Shown piece by piece: positions 58,126 to 64,000 of a stretch of DNA of 64,000 nucleotides. Position numbers and translations under genes: made by a program. The DNA is taken from contig NZ_CP069812.1 of assembly GCF_016894385.1 (NCBI RefSeq), positions 3,821,447 through 3,885,446 on the forward strand, given 5' to 3'. Positions within the stretch are counted from its first letter, which is position 1, and the number at the start of each line of letters is the position of its first letter. The notes under the pieces are model-generated. The model was not told the DNA's origin and did not search any database. It saw only the letters and a list, made by a program, of their open reading frames with translations. This DNA is from Cupriavidus oxalaticus. Lineage in GTDB: Bacteria; Pseudomonadota; Gammaproteobacteria; Burkholderiales; Burkholderiaceae.

Positions 58126-58260
58126 TCAGATGGCCAGGCGCTTGCGGCCCTTGGCGCGGCGAGCGTTGATGACGGCACGGCCGCCACGGGTCTTCATGCG
58201 CACACGGAAACCATGGGTACGCTTGCGGCGGGTAACGGAAGGTTGGTAGGTACGTTTCAT
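58126..58260 (-). CDS. rpmH: 50S ribosomal protein L34
   Basis: The 44-residue protein [20 protein letters not shown] and on is a textbook L34, very basic. It is first gene of the minus-strand operon rpmH-rnpA-yidD-yidC and the standard marker of the origin region. AGAGTG precedes the ATG. Confidence 0.98.
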   Translation of the reverse strand: MKRTYQPSVTRRKRTHGFRVRMKTRGGRAVINARRAKGRKRLAI

Positions 58261-58507
58261 GTTGCACTCTCTGGTTGATCTGGGCGTGCCCGGCTTCGGC
58301 CGGTGCCGGGGTGCCGTGGCCGCCGCGTATGGTTCGCATGGGGCTGCCGCTGGCAAGGAACTGCCGCGGTAATGCCGACGATTCTGGTTCTGTCTTGCTG
58401 CCGGCCGGCGGCGCGGTGCAGGCGTGGGCCTGTGGGCGCGGACGGCACGAACAGGCCAGACCCGGCGATGCGCATACGTGATCCCCTGCCGCATCGCAGA
58501 ACCCGGC

Positions 58508-58536
58508 ATTTAACCCAGTTTTAAAGAAGGTGTCAA
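58508..58536 (-). promoter_or_regulatory. rpmH operon promoter
   Basis: Read on the minus strand, a perfect -35 TTGACA (58536-58531) is followed after 17 bp by TTAAAT (58513-58508), a 4-of-6 match to TATAAT. It lies about 250 bp before the rpmH start. Confidence 0.65.
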
Positions 58537-58596
58537 GGTAAACGGCATGGTGCGCCGGCACATATGCCACAAACCGAAGAACTCGTCAGTGCGCCA

Positions 58597-58792
58597 TTGT
58601 CCACAGTGGCCAGTGCACGAATCCATGTACATGGTGCGCCGCCAACATTAAGGACAACTCAGGCCGAAGTCCCTGTTTTGCCTGGATTTTCGCGGTTTCC
58701 CACGACCCGCCACCCCGCACTGCAGCACGGGTTGTGCACAACAATTCACTGCATTTGCACAAGTTGTCCACAGACTTATCCTTTGTGGATAA
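58597..58792. other. Chromosomal replication origin oriC (DnaA boxes)
   Basis: DnaA-box-like sites: TTGTCCACA at 58597-58605 and 58764-58772, palindromic TTGTGCACAA at 58732-58741, TTATCCTTT at 58776-58784, and the exact consensus TTATCCACA on the minus strand at 58784-58792. They lie between rpmH and dnaA, the usual origin site in betaproteobacteria. Exact limits and the unwinding element are not determined; the A/T-richer stretches before 58700 are candidates. Confidence 0.85.
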
Positions 58793-59064
58793 CTCCGGGG
58801 CGGGGGTACAATCCCGGTCCAAACACATCACGGGCTGCGTGGCGCAGGCGCAACCCGGGCCTCCCCCACCGCGACAACGCATGAGTCAACGCACGCTCAG
58901 TGCGGCGAGCCGGTCGCTCGCTGGCTGTCGCATGTCATGCCGCGGGGGTACGCCAACTGGTAGTGATTACCAGTTCGGCAAGCAGGCCCGGCCGACGCAA
59001 CGTATACGCCGCTTGTGATGTGCCCGGGCCGCGATCCCCGGGTGCCACTACTAAACAACAAACA

Positions 59065-60864
59065 ATGCAAGATTTCTGGCAGGCGGCAGCAGCGCAACTC
59101 GAGCGCGAGCTGACGCCGCAACAGTTCAAAACGTGGATCAAGCCGCTGGCGCCCGTTGCGTTCGATGAAGAAACGCATGCGCTGCGGATTGCTGCGCCCA
59201 ACCGTTTCAAGCTGGACTGGGTCAAGAGCCAGTTCTCCGGGCGCATCACCGCACTGGCCTGCGAATACTGGGAAGCGCAGGTCACCGTCCAGTTCGTGCT
59301 CGATCCCGCGGCCTCCGGCCGTGCCGCCGCCTATATGCAGGCGCCGCAACCGGCCATCGGGCCGGGCGCGCACCCGCAGCAGGGCGGCGCCATGGGCATG
59401 CCGGGCATGGACGGCCACGCAGCCCCGGGTACGGGGATGGGCGGCTACCCGAGCGGCCAGCAGATGGGCGGGCAAGCGCCCTACCCCATGGCCGGCCAGC
59501 CCGGCCAGCAGGGCTATGGCGAGTATCCGGCCGCGACCGCCTACGGCATGGGCCAGCCGCCGTACGGCAACCCGTCCGCCGCGCCGGTCCCGGCCGGCGC
59601 GCGTGCGCCGATGCCCGGCATGGGCCAGGGCGGCCAGCACCCCGGGCAGAACAATAGCCATCTGGGCCAGATGGGTGGCCATGGCAGCCAGCACGCCAAC
59701 GACATGGGCGATATCGACGTGGTCCACATGGACCCCGCCGAAGTCAGCGCCCGCTCCTACCGCGCGCCGCAGCCGCAGTCGCAGCCGCCGATGGGCGGCC
59801 CCAACGGCATGCCCGGCCACCAGCCCAGCGACACGGTCCACGAGCGCTCGCGCCTGAACCCGATCCTGACCTTCGACAACTTCGTCACGGGTAAAGCCAA
59901 CCAGCTGGCGCGCGCCGCCGCCATCCAGGTCGCCAACAACCCCGGCAAGTCTTACAACCCGTTGTACCTGTACGGCGGCGTGGGCCTGGGCAAGACCCAC
60001 CTGATCCACGCCATCGGCAACTACATGCTGCTGGAGAACCCGCGCGCGCGCATCCGCTACATCCACGCCGAGCAGTACGTGTCCGACGTGGTGAAGGCGT
60101 ACCAGCGCAAGGCGTTCGACGAATTCAAGCGCTACTACCACTCGCTCGACCTGCTGCTGATCGACGATATCCAGTTCTTCTCCGGCAAGAACCGCACGCA
60201 GGAAGAGTTCTTCTACGCCTTCGAGGCCCTGATCGCCAACCGGGCGCAGGTGATCATCACCAGCGATACCTACCCCAAGGAAATCACCGGCATCGACGAT
60301 CGCCTGATCTCGCGCTTCGACTCCGGCCTGACCGTGGCGATCGAGCCGCCCGAGCTGGAAATGCGCGTGGCGATCCTGATGAAGAAGGCCGCCGCCGAGA
60401 ACGTGAACGTTCCGGAAGAGGTCGCCTTCTTTGTCGCAAAGCACCTGCGCTCCAACGTGCGCGAGCTGGAAGGCGCGCTGCGCAAGATCCTGGCGTTCAG
60501 CAACTTCCACGGCAAGGACATCACCATCGAGGTGACGCGCGAAGCGCTGAAGGATTTGCTGACGGTGCAGAACCGCCAGATCTCGGTGGAGAACATCCAG
60601 AAAACGTGCGCGGACTTCTACAACATCAAGGTCGCTGACATGTATTCGAAAAAGCGGCCTGCCAATATTGCCCGTCCGCGCCAGATCGCGATGTACCTGG
60701 CCAAGGAGCTGACGCAGAAGAGCCTGCCGGAGATCGGCGAGCTGTTCGGCGGCCGCGACCACACCACCGTGCTGCACGCCGTGCGCAAGATTGCCGACGA
60801 ACGCAGCAAGGATGCGCAGCTCAACCACGAGCTGCACGTGCTGGAGCAGACGCTCAAGGGTTGA
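59065..60864 (+). CDS. dnaA: Chromosomal replication initiator DnaA
   Basis: A 599-residue initiator ATPase. Domain I is [20 protein letters not shown] and on (about 1-85). Domain II (about 86-265) is an extra-long linker rich in G, M, Q and P. Domain III has Walker [11 protein letters not shown], Walker [11 protein letters not shown] and sensor regions. Domain IV has the DNA-binding [18 protein letters not shown] and [11 protein letters not shown]. The long linker makes the protein about 130 residues longer than E. coli DnaA. The start ATG follows an A-rich leader without a strong ribosome site. Confidence 0.98.
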   Translation: MQDFWQAAAAQLERELTPQQFKTWIKPLAPVAFDEETHALRIAAPNRFKLDWVKSQFSGRITALACEYWEAQVTVQFVLDPAASGRAAAYMQAPQPAIGPGAHPQQGGAMGMPGMDGHAAPGTGMGGYPSGQQMGGQAPYPMAGQPGQQGYGEYPAATAYGMGQPPYGNPSAAPVPAGARAPMPGMGQGGQHPGQNNSHLGQMGGHGSQHANDMGDIDVVHMDPAEVSARSYRAPQPQSQPPMGGPNGMPGHQPSDTVHERSRLNPILTFDNFVTGKANQLARAAAIQVANNPGKSYNPLYLYGGVGLGKTHLIHAIGNYMLLENPRARIRYIHAEQYVSDVVKAYQRKAFDEFKRYYHSLDLLLIDDIQFFSGKNRTQEEFFYAFEALIANRAQVIITSDTYPKEITGIDDRLISRFDSGLTVAIEPPELEMRVAILMKKAAAENVNVPEEVAFFVAKHLRSNVRELEGALRKILAFSNFHGKDITIEVTREALKDLLTVQNRQISVENIQKTCADFYNIKVADMYSKKRPANIARPRQIAMYLAKELTQKSLPEIGELFGGRDHTTVLHAVRKIADERSKDAQLNHELHVLEQTLKG

Positions 60865-61356
60865 TGGCCCGCCTGCGCACCGAGACGGCAACGCAAAGGG
60901 CGCAAGCGCAACAACCACCATCATCCCCGCGAAGGCGGGGATCCAGCGGCTTGGTTGTCCCCCATCGGGGGACTTTTAAAGACACTGGATTCCCGCCTCC
61001 GCGGGAACGACGAGCAAGAGGCATTTTTGAAGGGTCGGCCCTCCGAGGCTGGCATACTGTAGGGTGCGCGCCACGGACACCCCGTGGCGCCTGGGGAATT
61101 AACGTCAGCATCGCCGGAGCAAAAGTCCGGAAAGTGGCCACCGATAAGGCTTTGCGGTGAGTCGGGCCGGGATGGCAGGCGCGTTCAGTGCCAGCGTGGC
61201 TTTTTGTGCACAGCTGGCCCGCCGGCCGGTCCCGCCCCGCTTCACCGCAGCGGCTTATCCTTGGTACAATGGCACATTAACTCCTTGATTCCTAAGTGAA
61301 TTTGGAGTTGTTTGCGTTCTGCGGTCGCCGACTACAAACGACGAAGGATAAATTCA
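60865..61356. promoter_or_regulatory. dnaA-dnaN intergenic region
   Basis: 492 bp with no gene. It carries a family B repeat, a probable dnaN promoter with TACAAT at about 61265-61270, and an inverted pair AACTCC (61279-61284) / GGAGTT (61304-61309) in the leader. A TTATCCTTG sequence at about 61256 resembles a weak DnaA box. Confidence 0.6.
60918..61012. repeat. dRS3/NIME-like palindromic repeat (family B)
   Basis: About 95 bp: CATCCCCGCGAAGGCGGGGA, an inner CCCCCATCGGGGG stem and TTCCCGCCTCCGCGGGAA. It sits between dnaA and dnaN and is collinear with copies at 7902 and 27454. Confidence 0.8.
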
Positions 61357-62472
61357 ATGCAATTGGTCAAAACCTCGCGAGACAACCTGCTGCGTCCGCT
61401 GCAAATCGTGAGCGGCATCGTGGAGCGCCGCCACACCCTCCCGATCCTGGCCAACCTGCTGATTCGCAAGTCCGGGTCGAACGTGTCCTTCCTGTCGACC
61501 GACATCGAAATCCAGATCACCACGCATGCGGAATGCGGCGTCGGCAACGACAGCGTCGCCACCACCGTGGCCGCGCGCAAGCTGCTGGACATCCTGCGTG
61601 CCATGCCTGACGGCGACGTGGCCCTGTCGCTCAACGACAAGCGCATGACCGTGCAATCCGGCAAGAGCCGCTTTGCCCTGCAGACGCTGGCCGCCGAAGA
61701 ATTCCCGACCGTGGCCGAAGCCAGCGAATTCAACGCCAGCGTCAGCCTGCCGCAGAAGACCTTCAAGCACCTGCTGGCGATGGTCCACTTCGCCATGGCG
61801 CAGCAGGACATCCGCTACTACCTGAACGGCATGCTGCTGGTGGTGGAAGGCAAGAAGGTCATGGCAGTCGCCACCGACGGCCACCGCCTGGCCTACTGCG
61901 GCGTGGAACTGGAGCAGGAAGCCGCCGGTGTCGGCGCGCGCCAGGAAGTCATCATCCCGCGCAAGACCATCCTGGAACTGCAACGCCTGCTGGAAGACAA
62001 CGACGACCCGGTGACGGTGCAGCTGGCCGCCAACCAGGTCAAGTTCACGTTCGCCAATATCGAGCTGATCTCCAAGCTGGTCGAAGGCAAGTTCCCCGAC
62101 TTCCAGCGCGTGATCCCGAAGGGCTACAAGAACGCCTTCGCGATCGACCGCGTGCGGCTGCAGCAGGCGCTGCAACGCACCGCGATCCTGACGACGGACA
62201 AATTCAAGGGTGTGCGCTGCATCCTCGACACGCACATGCTCAAGATCAGCTCCACCAACGCCGACCAGGAAGAGGCGCAGGAAGAGCTGGAACTCGATTA
62301 CTCGGGCGACGCGCTCGATATCGGCTTCAACGTGACCTACCTGCTCGACGTACTTGCCAACCTCAAGACCGAGCAGGTGCAGGTCAGCCTCGGCGACTCG
62401 AATTCGAGTGCGCTGATCACCGTGCCGGAAGACGACAACTTCAAGTACGTCGTCATGCCGATGCGCATCTGA
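61357..62472 (+). CDS. dnaN: DNA polymerase III beta sliding clamp
   Basis: A 371-residue clamp subunit in three similar domains, starting MQLVKTSRDNLLRPLQIVSG. Typical stretches are LPILANLLI, VMAVATDGHRLAY and the C-terminal YVVMPMRI, which belongs to the partner-binding pocket. It forms the ring that tethers DNA polymerase III to DNA. It lies in the standard order after dnaA, with its own leader. Confidence 0.98.
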   Translation: MQLVKTSRDNLLRPLQIVSGIVERRHTLPILANLLIRKSGSNVSFLSTDIEIQITTHAECGVGNDSVATTVAARKLLDILRAMPDGDVALSLNDKRMTVQSGKSRFALQTLAAEEFPTVAEASEFNASVSLPQKTFKHLLAMVHFAMAQQDIRYYLNGMLLVVEGKKVMAVATDGHRLAYCGVELEQEAAGVGARQEVIIPRKTILELQRLLEDNDDPVTVQLAANQVKFTFANIELISKLVEGKFPDFQRVIPKGYKNAFAIDRVRLQQALQRTAILTTDKFKGVRCILDTHMLKISSTNADQEEAQEELELDYSGDALDIGFNVTYLLDVLANLKTEQVQVSLGDSNSSALITVPEDDNFKYVVMPMRI

Positions 62473-62847
62473 TGATCTGGTGACAGGACGATCTGCAATC
62501 TGGCCAACACCATGGCAACGCTCCAACGGTTGTCGTTCCCGCGCAGGCGGGAACCCAGCGTCTTTGAAGTCGCTGGGTTCCCGCCTGCGCGGGAATGACA
62601 TCGGTGGTTCAGGTGTTGTCGCCGGGCAGGAAAGCCGCACCAGAAATCAAACCGGAGCAGCAAACGGCACGCATTGACACCCGGCCCGGCCGGGACGTCC
62701 TGGGGATGACCATCCCGCAGCGGGGGCAGGATCGCAATGACGATCCGCCCCTTTTGCCGTTTTTAGTAACCCGCCATGCGGACCTTGCGCGCCCCGCCGT
62801 TGTGACGGCCCGGCCCCGATTCCGCATTCGCCGCAAGTAGGAAAGAC
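62473..62847. promoter_or_regulatory. dnaN-gyrB intergenic region
   Basis: 375 bp with no gene: a family B repeat (62530-62600), then a GC-rich stretch that should contain the gyrB promoter. No clear sigma-70 hexamers or operator are visible to me. Confidence 0.5.
62530..62600. repeat. dRS3/NIME-like palindromic repeat (family B, short form)
   Basis: A 71-bp copy bounded by CGTTCCCGCGCAGGCGGGAA and TTCCCGCCTGCGCGGGAATG, without the inner CCCCC-GGGGG stem of the long form. The two ends are inverted copies of each other. Confidence 0.8.
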
Positions 62848-64000
62848 ATGACCGACCAGCAGAAACCGCAACAGGAAAACACCTACGGAGCCTCCTCGAT
62901 CCAGATCCTGGAAGGCCTGGAGGCGGTACGCAAGCGCCCGGGCATGTATATCGGCGACACGTCGGACGGCACCGGCCTGCACCACCTCGTCTTCGAGGTG
63001 CTGGACAACTCCATCGACGAAGCGCTGGCCGGCTACTGCACCGAGATCCAGGTCACCATCCACAGCGACAACTCGATCTCCATCGTCGACAATGGCCGCG
63101 GCATCCCGCCCCTGGTCAAGTTCGACGACAAGCACGAACCCAAGCGCAGCGCGGCGGAAATCGCCATGACCGAGCTGCACGCCGGCGGCAAGTTCAACCA
63201 GAACAGCTACAAGGTGTCGGGCGGCCTGCACGGCGTGGGCGTGTCCTGCGTGAACGCGCTCTCCAAGTGGCTGCGCCTGACCGTGCGCCGCGACGGCCAG
63301 GTCCACCTGATCGAATTCGCCAAGGGCGACGTACAGAACCGCATCATCGAGACCGTGCCCGGCCCCGACGGCCAGCCCGTTGAAGTCTCCCCGATGAAGG
63401 TCATCGGCGCCACCGACAAGCGCGGCACCGAAGTCCACTTCCTGGCCGACGAAGAAATCTTCACCAACGTCGAGTTCCACTACGAGATTCTCTCCAAGCG
63501 CATCCGCGAGCTCTCGTTCCTGAACAACGGCGTCCATATCAAGCTGGTCGACCAGCGCACCGGCAAGGAAGAAGACTTTGCCTTCTCCGGTGGCGTGAAG
63601 GGTTTTGTCGAGTACATCAACCGCGCCAAGACCGTCCTGCACCCCAACATCTTCTACGCCAACACCGAAAAAGACGGCATCGGCGTGGAAGTGGCCATGC
63701 AGTGGAACGACGGCTACAACGAGCAGGTGCTCTGCTTCACCAACAACATCCCGCAGCGGGATGGCGGCACCCACCTGACCGGCCTGCGCGCCGCGATGAC
63801 GCGCGTCATCAACAAGTACATCGAAGAAAACGAAGTCGCCAAGAAAGCCAAGGTGGAAACCACCGGCGACGACATGCGCGAAGGCCTGGCCTGCGTGCTG
63901 TCCGTGAAGGTGCCCGAGCCCAAGTTCAGCTCGCAGACCAAGGACAAGCTGGTCTCGTCAGAAGTGCGCCTGCCCGTGGAAGAACTCGTCAGCAAGGCCC
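62848..64000 (+). CDS. gyrB: DNA gyrase subunit B (3' end cut by window edge)
   Basis: The first 384 residues of a protein of about 840. The GHKL ATPase domain shows [20 protein letters not shown], the Mg-binding VLDNSIDEA and the ATP-lid [15 protein letters not shown]. The transducer domain begins near [12 protein letters not shown]. Gyrase B drives ATP-dependent negative supercoiling with GyrA. TAGGAAAGAC precedes the ATG. Confidence 0.97.
   Translation, partial: MTDQQKPQQENTYGASSIQILEGLEAVRKRPGMYIGDTSDGTGLHHLVFEVLDNSIDEALAGYCTEIQVTIHSDNSISIVDNGRGIPPLVKFDDKHEPKRSAAEIAMTELHAGGKFNQNSYKVSGGLHGVGVSCVNALSKWLRLTVRRDGQVHLIEFAKGDVQNRIIETVPGPDGQPVEVSPMKVIGATDKRGTEVHFLADEEIFTNVEFHYEILSKRIRELSFLNNGVHIKLVDQRTGKEEDFAFSGGVKGFVEYINRAKTVLHPNIFYANTEKDGIGVEVAMQWNDGYNEQVLCFTNNIPQRDGGTHLTGLRAAMTRVINKYIEENEVAKKAKVETTGDDMREGLACVLSVKVPEPKFSSQTKDKLVSSEVRLPVEELVSKA

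Larger units (their letters stand above)
58261..59064. other. rpmH-dnaA intergenic region containing oriC
   Basis: An 804-bp non-coding gap between divergent rpmH and dnaA. It holds the rpmH promoter, the DnaA-box cluster and the dnaA leader. Short frames crossing it have no supported ribosome site. The base composition falls markedly between about 58500 and 58800. Confidence 0.8.

Noticed and set aside
58564..58884. Short open frame across oriC
   Set aside because: It runs through DnaA boxes and has no family resemblance.

Overview
The window looks like a piece of the main chromosome of a Cupriavidus/Ralstonia-type betaproteobacterium (Burkholderiales). The base composition is very GC-rich. 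It holds the classical replication-origin block: mnmE, yidC, yidD, rnpA and rpmH on the minus strand, then oriC, then dnaA, dnaN and gyrB on the plus strand. It also has several Bug/TctC-type solute-binding proteins and a CHAD-domain protein, both common in Cupriavidus. The genus is inferred from protein character and gene order; no database was searched. I see no rRNA or tRNA gene, CRISPR array, insertion sequence or prophage.

Layout. 1-4212: cstA (cut by the left edge), divergent from a Cache-domain sensor kinase and its NarL-type response regulator. 4457-10165: pckG, a 2-hydroxyacid dehydrogenase, an MFS transporter and a MOSC protein preceded by a tandem array of DnaA-box-like sites. 10428-14867: an RND efflux adaptor and pump. 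14890-23668: an orphan XRE repressor, then a Fur-box-preceded operon of TonB receptor, secreted CobN-like chelatase, ExbB-like protein, DUF2149 protein and ChaN-like lipoprotein. 24187-35377: tctCBA, an AbrB-type membrane protein, a thioesterase, a patatin, a glutathione reductase, the tctDE two-component pair and a divergent solute-binding protein. 35396-42664: TetR repressor, operator and an AcrAB-OprM-type efflux operon. 42700-48202: GMC oxidoreductase with a Tat-exported partner, a LysR regulator, a Bug protein and an aspartoacylase-like hydrolase. 48241-55308: small envelope proteins, a glycosyltransferase, MnmE, a CHAD protein, a thioesterase and a methyltransferase. 55511-64000: the origin block, with gyrB cut by the right edge.

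How the genes work together. The most interesting system is the operon at 15625-23668. Its receptor has heme-receptor-like motifs, and its CobN-like protein has a signal peptide and a C-terminal membrane anchor, so the chelatase domain should sit in the periplasm. With an ExbB-like channel, a DUF2149 protein and a ChaN-like lipoprotein behind an apparent Fur site, this reads as a heme or metallo-tetrapyrrole import and iron-stripping pathway rather than cobalamin synthesis. It resembles the CobN-like HmuS heme loci of Bacteroidetes. The second notable signal is six direct DnaA-box-like 9-mers at 11-12 bp spacing (9439-9506), about 49 kb from oriC; they share an 18-bp core, apart from two bases, with a sequence in oriC. 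Other regulatory sites that can be tied to a neighbouring regulator are a three-half-site CTACGCA array (cstA and its kinase), an 11-bp tandem repeat before tctC (likely TctD), a GTTAGC operator (XRE protein) and an AcrR-like palindrome (TetR).

Two dispersed palindromic repeat families fill many intergenic gaps. The long antisense open frames in this GC-rich DNA are treated as shadows and left out.
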